From contig JAFYFO010000197.1 in the NCBI GenBank assembly GCA_017543725.1, forward strand, positions 1 through 5,748: DNA of 5,748 nt. The letters run 5' to 3'. The notes below the pieces were generated by a model. It saw only the letters and a program-made list of their open reading frames with translations, did no database searches and had not been told where the DNA came from. Shown here one piece after another: positions 1 through 4,846 of the stretch (positions are counted from its first letter, which is position 1; every line of letters starts with the position of its first letter). This DNA comes from Eubacterium sp. (GTDB taxonomy: Bacteria; Bacillota; Clostridia; Oscillospirales; Acutalibacteraceae). A program made the translations under genes and the position numbers.

Positions 1-1006
1 GGCCGGGAGCTGTGTGAACGCAGCCAGTTCCGCTTTCAAGAGTTACGTGGTCGCCAACGATAACAAGCGAGGTTCTGTCGATAAAGGGATGAGCTGTTTT
101 CATATATTCAAGCTCGTTACCTCTGATGATACCAACAGTTTCATAATCGCTTATGCCTGCATCCTCCATTGCAACGCCTGCAAGGTCCGTTGCCATAACA
201 TAGTATTCGCCGTTTGCTTTAAGAAGGGAATACTCATAGTTAGGACCAACGCAGATTGCAAGGTTTGCAGGAAGAGTCCAGGTTGTTGTTGTCCAGATTA
301 CAAAATAGGTTTTATCAAGGTCTGCGCCGAGAGCTTCAAGCTTGCCCATATCATCGGTTACCTTGAATTTAACATAAATTGAGTGGCAGGGATCATCGCC
401 ATATTCAATTTCTGCTTCTGCAAGAGCGGTATTACAATCAGGACACCAATAAACAGGCTTTAAGCCCTTATAGATATATCCCTTGTTTGCCATTGAAGCA
501 AAAACTTTAATCTGCTCCTGCTCAAATTCTTTCTGAAGGGTTATATACGGATTATCCCATTCGCCGATAACACCGAGCCTTTTGAAACTCTCGCGCTGAA
601 TATCAACATATCCGAGCGCTGTATCGCGGCAAATCTTGCGAAGTTCAAGGTCGCTTATATCGGAAGTTGCGCTGATTCCCGCTTTCTTTCTTGCGGCAAG
701 TTCAGTCGGCAGACCGTGGGTATCCCATCCTGGAACATAGGGCGACTGAAAGCCCGTCATATTCTTATAGCGAACTATGAAATCCTTGAGAGTTTTATTA
801 AGCGCGTGGCCGATATGAATATCGCCGTTTGCATACGGAGGGCCGTCGTGAAGAAGAAACATCGGCTTATCGGCACCGTGCTTCATAAGTTCTTCATACT
901 GCTTGTTTTCCTCCCACGCCTTTAAAAATTCAGGCTCTCTCTGAGGGAGCGAGGCTCTCATCGGGAAATCGGTTTTGGGTAAATTAAGTGTTTGATTATA
1001 ATCCAT
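1..1006 (-). CDS. ileS: Isoleucyl-tRNA synthetase, N-terminal part (3' end outside window)
   Basis: Class I aminoacyl-tRNA synthetase that charges tRNA-Ile in the cytoplasm and hydrolyses mischarged Val-tRNA. Only the first 335 residues are in the window; family proteins run to about 900-1050. Visible in order: the HIGH-type ATP-binding signature, HIGH itself at residues 64-67 (HIGH) within PPYANGDIHIGH (56-67); YVPGWDTHGLP at 90-100; WCPDC at 187-191; then the editing (CP1) domain with the threonine-rich stretch TTTTWTLPAN at 239-248 and GTGCVHTAPG at 326-335, where the window ends. The YANGDIHIGHALNK form fits the ordinary bacterial IleRS type rather than the eukaryote-like, mupirocin-resistant type (family knowledge). 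The ATG at 1006 is chosen because AAGGAG lies 9 nt upstream and the protein begins like known IleRS. Two small departures from the usual bacterial sequence are Thr for Pro in TTTPWT and Thr for Ile in GLPIE. It probably has its own promoter in the gap before it. Confidence 0.96.
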   Translation of the reverse strand, partial: MDYNQTLNLPKTDFPMRASLPQREPEFLKAWEENKQYEELMKHGADKPMFLLHDGPPYANGDIHIGHALNKTLKDFIVRYKNMTGFQSPYVPGWDTHGLPTELAARKKAGISATSDISDLELRKICRDTALGYVDIQRESFKRLGVIGEWDNPYITLQKEFEQEQIKVFASMANKGYIYKGLKPVYWCPDCNTALAEAEIEYGDDPCHSIYVKFKVTDDMGKLEALGADLDKTYFVIWTTTTWTLPANLAICVGPNYEYSLLKANGEYYVMATDLAGVAMEDAGISDYETVGIIRGNELEYMKTAHPFIDRTSLVIVGDHVTLESGTGCVHTAPG

Positions 1007-1015
1007 TAATCTGTG

Positions 1016-1021
1016 CTCCTT
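1016..1021 (-). promoter_or_regulatory. Ribosome binding site of ileS
   Basis: AAGGAG on the minus strand lies 9 nt before the ATG at 1006. It fixes the ileS start and lies just outside the palindromic element in the gap. Confidence 0.8.
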
Positions 1022-1030
1022 AGTTTAATT

Positions 1031-1051
1031 ACGAATAACGAATTACGAATT
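1031..1051. repeat. Three tandem 7-bp repeats (ACGAATW)
   Basis: Three head-to-tail heptamers, ACGAATA, ACGAATT and ACGAATT, occupy 1031-1037, 1038-1044 and 1045-1051. They form most of the left arm of the palindrome. The right arm carries degenerate versions of the same unit in the opposite orientation (ACGAAAT and ATGAATT when read on the minus strand). This suggests the arms grew by heptamer duplication. Confidence 0.65.
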
Positions 1052-1055
1052 GCAG

Positions 1056-1070
1056 GAGGGCTCTGCCCTC
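1056..1070 (-). other. Hairpin at the predicted 5' end of the ileS transcript
   Basis: GAGGGC pairs with GCCCTC around a 3-nt loop, giving a perfect 6-bp GC-rich stem. With the -10 box at 1076-1081, transcription should start near 1068-1070, so the stem would sit at the extreme 5' end of the ileS mRNA. Terminal stems of this sort can protect mRNA from decay (general knowledge; the role here is inferred). It is not followed by a run of U and is therefore not called a terminator. Confidence 0.45.
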
Positions 1071-1075
1071 GCCCG

Positions 1076-1104
1076 ATTATACTTTCGCTGAGAGCATCTC
1101 CCAA
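1076..1104 (-). promoter_or_regulatory. Sigma-A-type promoter reading into ileS
   Basis: On the minus strand a perfect TATAAT (1076-1081) is preceded, after exactly 17 bp, by TTGGGA (1099-1104), which matches 4 of 6 bases of the TTGACA consensus. There is no extended -10 TG. The predicted start near 1069 gives an ileS leader of roughly 63 nt with the AAGGAG site near its end. The promoter lies inside the palindromic element, 3' of divIVA, and would let ileS be expressed independently of the division genes. Read-through from divIVA remains possible. Confidence 0.6.
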
Positions 1105-1128
1105 AAAACATAATTCATATTTCGTTAT

Positions 1129-2367
1129 TTATTTTTTCTTTTTGAAAAATCCCTTGAATTTCGGCTCTGAGCCGCTATCGCTGTTTTCCTCATCTTCGGG
1201 AGGAACAAGGGAAATTGTTTTGGTTCTGTCGAGATGAGGGTCTTCGTTATTTACATTGAAAAAGGATTCAAAAGGCTGGGGAGAATCTTCTTCATCAAAG
1301 AGCGAGCGCTCGTCTTCTTCGCCCTCCATCTCTGCGTCTTCCTCGATTTCGGGAATCGGGGAAGCGCCCTCAATCGGGGTTAATTCATCCGCTGAAAACG
1401 CCTCAACGGCTTTCATAGGGTCCTGGGGTTCTTCATCCTCTTCTTCAATTTCCTCAACTTCTTCGATTTCTTCAATTTCCTGAAAATCCGCTTCGTCTTT
1501 TTCTTCTTCGTCTTCAATAACGAGTTCATCGGGAATTGAACTTTGAACTTCCTTGATTTCGTTGACTAAGGAATCAACCTCACTGTGGATATTCTCAACT
1601 TCTTCCTCTTCTTCCTCCTGCGAGGTTTCAAGGTTTGCGTTTTTGAGAACTTCAAGTTGTTCGGAATAAAGCGAAATGAGTTTTGCAATTAAACCCTTTG
1701 CGTCGCCCTTAACGGTTTTTGCAAGAATTTTATACGCTTCAGCCTCCTGCTTTGATTTTCCGATTAAGTCCTCGGAAATCTGCTTTGACTGGCTGAGAAT
1801 ATCTTCCGCAACAATTTTTGAAGAATTGATAGCGTCGTTTGCTTTTTTGCGCGCGTCTGCAATAATGCTTTCAGCCTCATCGGTTTTTTCCTGAATGAGA
1901 TTTGCCGAAAACTCCCTTGCTTCGCTTATTGTTTGCTCGGCTTTTTCATTTGCTTCTCTGATTGTTTTTTCAGCCTCTTCATTTGCCTGATTAATCGTGT
2001 TCTGAGCGTTTTCATTTGCTTCATTAACAGTTTTTTCGGCTTGAGAATTTGCCGCGTCTATTCTTGACTGAGCGGTTTCTTTGCTCTCGTTAATAAGAGT
2101 TTCCGCTGTTTCCTTGCTCTCTTTTTCAAGTTTATCAGCCATTTTCTGAGCGGTTATTAGCGCTGATTTGATTGAGTCTTCCTCTTCCCTGTATTCCTCA
2201 ATCTTTTTTGCGAGAACTCCCATCTTTCTATAGAGTTCCTTGCTTTCGTTAACATAGCCTTCAATGGTGTCGGCAGCCTCGTTGAGTGCTGTGCTGACCT
2301 CGTCAACATTGTAGCCGTTTTGCTCGGGTGAAAATTTTCTGTTTCTTAATTCATTTGCACTAATCAT
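1129..2367 (-). CDS. divIVA: DivIVA-type polar/septal scaffold protein, long form with acidic tail
   Basis: Coiled-coil protein of the DivIVA family, which gathers at curved membrane (septum, poles) and recruits division or cell-wall factors. The N-terminus MISANELRNRKF...GYNVDEV (residues 1-24) is the family's membrane-binding domain. Residues 83-203 form 11 clear 11-residue repeats with Ala/Ser at positions 2 and 6 and Ile/Leu/Val at 10; looser units extend this to 72-214. From about 251 to 402 the chain is very acidic, with Glu-Glu-hydrophobic triplets at 296-313, and it ends in KFKGFFKKKK (403-412). At 412 residues it is far longer than B. subtilis DivIVA (about 164). The loop that carries exposed Phe-Arg in B. 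subtilis reads Gln-Asn here (16-17). I place the start at 2367 and not at the in-frame ATG at 2394: GAGGAG is 7 nt before 2367 and the family begins at this Met. It lies 32 nt after sepF, the usual neighbourhood. Division or cell-shape role is inferred from family and context. Confidence 0.9.
   Translation of the reverse strand: MISANELRNRKFSPEQNGYNVDEVSTALNEAADTIEGYVNESKELYRKMGVLAKKIEEYREEEDSIKSALITAQKMADKLEKESKETAETLINESKETAQSRIDAANSQAEKTVNEANENAQNTINQANEEAEKTIREANEKAEQTISEAREFSANLIQEKTDEAESIIADARKKANDAINSSKIVAEDILSQSKQISEDLIGKSKQEAEAYKILAKTVKGDAKGLIAKLISLYSEQLEVLKNANLETSQEEEEEEVENIHSEVDSLVNEIKEVQSSIPDELVIEDEEEKDEADFQEIEEIEEVEEIEEEDEEPQDPMKAVEAFSADELTPIEGASPIPEIEEDAEMEGEEDERSLFDEEDSPQPFESFFNVNNEDPHLDRTKTISLVPPEDEENSDSGSEPKFKGFFKKKK
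1429..1482 (-). repeat. Glu-Glu-hydrophobic tripeptide repeat in the DivIVA tail
   Basis: Residues 296-313 of DivIVA repeat E-E-(I/V) with a 3-residue (9-bp) period. On the plus strand this appears as a CTTC/TTTC-rich near-repeat. It is low-complexity coding sequence within the acidic tail, likely to vary in length between strains; that last point is inference. Confidence 0.6.
1726..2154 (-). repeat. Hendecad (11-residue, 33-bp) repeat array within divIVA
   Basis: Thirteen consecutive 11-residue units can be laid out over residues 72-214 with no insertion or deletion, for example QANEEAEKTIR and EANEKAEQTIS. The 11 units at 83-203 fit x-[AS]-x3-[AS]-x3-[ILV]-x well and the two outer ones are looser. 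The pattern also shows in the DNA: the 14-mer ttttcatttgcttc occurs at 1943-1956 and again at 2009-2022, exactly 66 bp (two units) apart. This indicates growth by in-frame duplication. Hendecads are known to give nearly straight or slightly right-handed coiled coils. Confidence 0.75.
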
Positions 2368-2374
2368 ATTTATT

Positions 2375-2380
2375 CTCCTC
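2375..2380 (-). promoter_or_regulatory. Ribosome binding site that sets the divIVA start
   Basis: GAGGAG (within AAGAGGAG) on the minus strand is 7 nt before the ATG at 2367. It lies inside the longer open frame that begins at 2394, so it argues for the downstream start and removes nine poorly conserved residues. Confidence 0.8.
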
Positions 2381-2399
2381 TTAAACATAAACATTCATT

Positions 2400-2885
2400 T
2401 TACATAAACATTCCGTTGTTTGAAAGTTCATCTATGAAATCACCCATAACATCAACATTGTAGGGAGTGATTATATATGTTGAATTTGCAACTCGCTGAA
2501 TCTGACCCTTGTTTGCATAAGCAACTCCCGAAAGGAAGTCAAGAAGTCTTCTTGCGATATCGCGGTTTGTGCTTTCAAGGTTGAGAACAACCGACCTTTT
2601 TGCGCAAAGATGGTCTGCAATCTGAGCAGCCTCTTCATAACTTTCGGGTTTTACAAGAACGACCTGAAACTGAGCAGTTGTGTTTATGCTGACAACCTTA
2701 TCGCTTTTCGCCCTTCTCTGCGAACGCTCCGCTTTTATTTCGTCTTTTGAATAAGAAGCCGGCGGTTCAAGAGTTCTGCCGCTTCTATGTTTGCCAAAAG
2801 AAGTTTCGCCGTCATCATAGAAATCATCAAATTCGTTATCGTCTTCTTCATTTAAAATGTCTTTCACCTTGTCAAAAAATCCCAT
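2400..2885 (-). CDS. sepF: Cell division protein SepF
   Basis: SepF binds the C-terminal tail of FtsZ and anchors the Z-ring to the membrane, forming polymers or rings that help shape the septum. The 161-residue length is normal. The N-terminus MGFFDKVKDIL (1-11) is the typical amphipathic membrane-binding helix. It is followed by an acidic, poorly ordered linker (12-60). The globular SepF domain spans about 63-150, with VVLNLEST at 99-106, RRLLDFLSGVAYA at 112-124 (dimer-interface helix and conserved Gly) and ITPYNVDV at 139-146. The start is supported by GAGG 8 nt upstream (2894-2897) and by the conserved MGFFDK. It lies 15 nt after yggS and 32 nt before divIVA, the classic ylm division cluster order except that ylmG and ylmH are missing between sepF and divIVA. 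Probably co-transcribed with both neighbours. Confidence 0.95.
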   Translation of the reverse strand: MGFFDKVKDILNEEDDNEFDDFYDDGETSFGKHRSGRTLEPPASYSKDEIKAERSQRRAKSDKVVSINTTAQFQVVLVKPESYEEAAQIADHLCAKRSVVLNLESTNRDIARRLLDFLSGVAYANKGQIQRVANSTYIITPYNVDVMGDFIDELSNNGMFM

Positions 2886-2900
2886 CTTTTAAACCTCACT

Positions 2901-3623
2901 TTAAAAATATTTTCTTGCCCCGAATATCGCGGAGCCAACTCTGACTATATTTGAACCCTCAAGAACTGCGGCTTCATAATCGCCGCTCATTCCCATAGAT
3001 AGAATATTCATATCAACACTTTCGATTTTGCCTTTCAAATCGCTGAAAATGCGAAACATTGATGAGAAATACTTTCTCGCCTCATCCTGTTCGCAAATCG
3101 GCGGAATTGTCATAAGTCCTTCAACCTTTATGTTCGGAAGTTCGGCAATCTGAAAAAGAAGTTCTTCAAGTTCTTCGGCAAATATTCCGCTTTTTGAATC
3201 CTCTTTTCCAACATTAACTTCAACAAGAACTTTGCTTTCAAGTTCTTTCATCTGAGATTGCCTGCTGATTTCCTTTGCAAGTTTGATTGAATCAACCGAT
3301 TCAATCATATCAACCTCGCCGACAATCTGCTTTGCCTTGTTGCTCTGAAGGTGACCTATCAGATGCTTTTCAACCGAGTTCAGATGAAGTTGGTCTTTTT
3401 TCCCGAGAAATTCCTGAACGCGGTTTTCTCCGATTAAATCCGCTCCCGAATCAAGAACGGGATTAATATACTGCGCCTCAACTGTTTTGGTAACGCACAT
3501 CAGGCGAACATCCTTCGGATTTCTGTTTGCCTTTATTGCCGCTTCTTCAACCTGCGCTTTAACTCTTTTATAGTTATCAAGCGTTTGAAGAATCCGGTTT
3601 TCATCAGGTGTATACTTTTCCAT
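2901..3623 (-). CDS. yggS: YggS/YlmE family pyridoxal phosphate-binding protein (PLP homeostasis)
   Basis: Small cytoplasmic protein with an alanine-racemase-like TIM barrel that binds PLP without known enzymatic activity and maintains vitamin B6 and amino-acid balance (family knowledge). All family signatures are present in this 240-residue protein: CVTKT at 43-47 with Lys46 as the PLP-binding lysine, then GENRVQEF, IGHLQSNK, VNVGKEDSKSGI, GLMTIPP, LSMGMSGDYEAA and VGSAIFGAR close to the end. The frame opens at a TTG at 3629, but AAGGAA at 3631-3636 is 7 nt from the ATG at 3623 and only 1 nt from the TTG, so the ATG is chosen. The first 20 bp overlap the end of the adaptor gene, implying translational coupling. 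In Bacillus the orthologue is named ylmE and likewise precedes sepF. Confidence 0.94.
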   Translation of the reverse strand: MEKYTPDENRILQTLDNYKRVKAQVEEAAIKANRNPKDVRLMCVTKTVEAQYINPVLDSGADLIGENRVQEFLGKKDQLHLNSVEKHLIGHLQSNKAKQIVGEVDMIESVDSIKLAKEISRQSQMKELESKVLVEVNVGKEDSKSGIFAEELEELLFQIAELPNIKVEGLMTIPPICEQDEARKYFSSMFRIFSDLKGKIESVDMNILSMGMSGDYEAAVLEGSNIVRVGSAIFGARKYF

Positions 3624-4830
3624 CTTCAAGTTCCTTTCCCTGAGTTATTATCTGGTCATAAAGCCTTATTCCGTTGCTTGAATCGGGGTCGTATGAAAGA
3701 AGAACGCTTTCATCGTCTGAATAAATAACCTCTGCTTCGCGGAATTTGACCTGGCTTGAAATAAGAACATAAACGCCCTTTTTGCCCTTTTCGTTCATAT
3801 GAAGCGCCGATGCGGGAGCCTTAATGCCCTCGCGCGAGCCTATTCTTATTTCAATCTCCTCTTTTCTTAGAGAAGCGATAAACGAATCCATATTGCTTGA
3901 TTTAAGAACGAGTGCAGTTTTTTTCTGCCCTGTCTGAGGCTGTGCGCCGCTGACTATCTGAACATTTAAAACTCTTGAATCGTTGTTCTTAACGGCAACT
4001 TCAACTCTCTGCCCGTTTTCAAGCCCTAAAACCTTATCGCTGTCAACAACGCAAACGAAATACCACGCATAACTCTTTATCAGTTTTCCGAATTCATTTG
4101 AAGCGGAATTCTTTGCCTTTTCGGCTTTTTTTATCGCCTTTTCGGCATCCGCGGCGCTTATGTTTTCAACACTGCCATAGTCAACAATGTTTTCAAGCGA
4201 ATCGGTGTATCCCGAAAAAACTCCCGATTCCTTCGTTGTTATATAGCCATCGGGTTTAACTTTGGCATATTTAACCGATTCTTTCCTTAAATTCTGGATT
4301 ATTGAGAATAAATCAATGTTTTCGCCGACTATCATCTGGCGGCGGAGTATGCCGTCGTTCAGATTTGAGGAGGCGTTTTCAATTTCTTCTGTATTATTTG
4401 AGGAAACGGCTCTGACAACGGAGTTAACATCTTCATCAATCTCGCTGTTTATCGACTGAACATTCGCCGCCTGACCGACTGTCTGGGATTCAAGATTTTC
4501 ATAATATGCAAGTTCTTTTTGCAAATCAAGAAATTTTGAATAGTTTTCGGCGGCTTCTTTTGATGAAAAAGTCATTGCGATATTTCCGCCGACATTGATT
4601 TTATCGCCGTCCGACAAACAGGGAACGGTGACTTTTGAGCCCTGAGCGCTGATAACTTTTTCATCCCTGACAACCAAAGCGGTTGCGTCTATTTTATCAT
4701 AAACTGTTGAAAGAAGAGCGGTTTCGGTTTCAAATGAAATATGCATAACCGAATAACATTCATAAAAAACATATGCAAAAACAAGAACAACAACAATTAT
4801 TATTGCAATGCTGTCTTTTTTCAGTTTCAA
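3604..4830 (-). CDS. HlyD-like membrane-anchored adaptor protein of unknown role
   Basis: 408-residue protein with one N-terminal membrane segment (about 8-23, after KLKK), so the rest should lie outside the membrane. Residues about 47-90 look like half of a lipoyl/barrel-sandwich domain (DGDKINVGGNIA, 74-85). A helical, charged stretch follows to about 190, and SGVFSGYTDSLENI appears to start the second half. Another helical stretch leads to a beta-rich C-terminal part with ENGQRVEV, GIKAPASALH, GVYVL and LYDQIITQG, which resemble the barrel and membrane-proximal regions of HlyD/RND-type membrane fusion proteins. No transporter gene accompanies it. The start is TTG at 4830, backed by GAGGGGG 7 nt upstream; the next Met, at residue 29, would remove the membrane segment. 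It begins 16 nt after miaA and overlaps yggS by 20 bp. The fold class is fairly sure, the function unknown; position among division genes suggests an envelope role (inference). Confidence 0.75.
   Translation of the reverse strand: MKLKKDSIAIIIVVVLVFAYVFYECYSVMHISFETETALLSTVYDKIDATALVVRDEKVISAQGSKVTVPCLSDGDKINVGGNIAMTFSSKEAAENYSKFLDLQKELAYYENLESQTVGQAANVQSINSEIDEDVNSVVRAVSSNNTEEIENASSNLNDGILRRQMIVGENIDLFSIIQNLRKESVKYAKVKPDGYITTKESGVFSGYTDSLENIVDYGSVENISAADAEKAIKKAEKAKNSASNEFGKLIKSYAWYFVCVVDSDKVLGLENGQRVEVAVKNNDSRVLNVQIVSGAQPQTGQKKTALVLKSSNMDSFIASLRKEEIEIRIGSREGIKAPASALHMNEKGKKGVYVLISSQVKFREAEVIYSDDESVLLSYDPDSSNGIRLYDQIITQGKELEDGKVYT
3631..3636 (-). promoter_or_regulatory. Ribosome binding site of yggS inside the adaptor gene
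   Basis: AAGGAA on the minus strand is 7 nt from the ATG at 3623. It lies within the last codons of the upstream adaptor gene, consistent with coupled translation, and decides against the TTG at 3629. Confidence 0.65.
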
Positions 4831-4837
4831 ATAAAAG

Positions 4838-4844
4838 CCCCCTC
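4838..4844 (-). promoter_or_regulatory. Ribosome binding site supporting the TTG start of the adaptor
   Basis: GAGGGGG on the minus strand lies 7 nt before the TTG at 4830, in the 16-nt gap after the miaA stop. A strong site with ideal spacing makes the non-ATG start believable. Confidence 0.75.
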
Positions 4845-4846
4845 TC

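Larger units (their letters stand above)
1031..1129. repeat. Imperfect palindromic intergenic element (MITE-like)
   Basis: Nearly all of the divIVA-ileS gap is an inverted-repeat structure. The left arm at 1034-1051 and the reverse complement of the right arm at 1112-1129 agree at 16 of 18 positions. About 60 bp lie between them, containing a GC-rich hairpin (1056-1070) and a sigma-A-type promoter on the minus strand. The right arm runs into the stop codon of divIVA (1129-1131). Such AT-rich arms around a short non-coding core resemble small non-autonomous repeats dispersed in Clostridia genomes, but copy number cannot be judged from one window. No target-site duplication is clear and no protein is encoded. 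It could instead be a locally evolved mRNA structure. It does not look like an intrinsic terminator for divIVA, because no U-tract follows either stem on the minus strand. Confidence 0.55.

Noticed and set aside
1031..1051. Short direct repeats as a possible CRISPR remnant
   Set aside because: The units are 7 bp and contiguous with no spacers, so this is a simple tandem repeat.
1007..1128. T-box riboswitch or small RNA gene in the ileS leader
   Set aside because: The gap is too short, and no T-box core motif or terminator/antiterminator pair is visible. The content is explained by the palindrome and promoter.
1120..1145. T-rich run after the right palindrome arm, looking like a plus-strand terminator
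   Set aside because: It is the complement of the Lys-rich end of divIVA, and no plus-strand gene needs a terminator here. On the minus strand no U-tract follows a stem.
1256..1483. Plus-strand open frame coding a Ser-rich peptide
   Set aside because: It is the antisense of the acidic Glu/Asp codons of the DivIVA tail, and low complexity explains the open frame. The other plus-strand frames (14-382, 716-925, 1013-1237, 1676-1894, 2747-2944, 4262-4459, 4928-5257, 5312-5659) are likewise shadows lying wholly or largely over well-supported minus-strand genes.
2368..2394. Upstream ATG at 2394 as the divIVA start (adds nine residues)
   Set aside because: The added residues MFMFKRRIN are not family-like, and the strong GAGGAG site falls inside them, 7 nt before the ATG at 2367.
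3624..3629. TTG at 3629 as the yggS start
   Set aside because: The AAGGAA site would be only 1 nt away. The ATG at 3623 has a 7-nt spacing.
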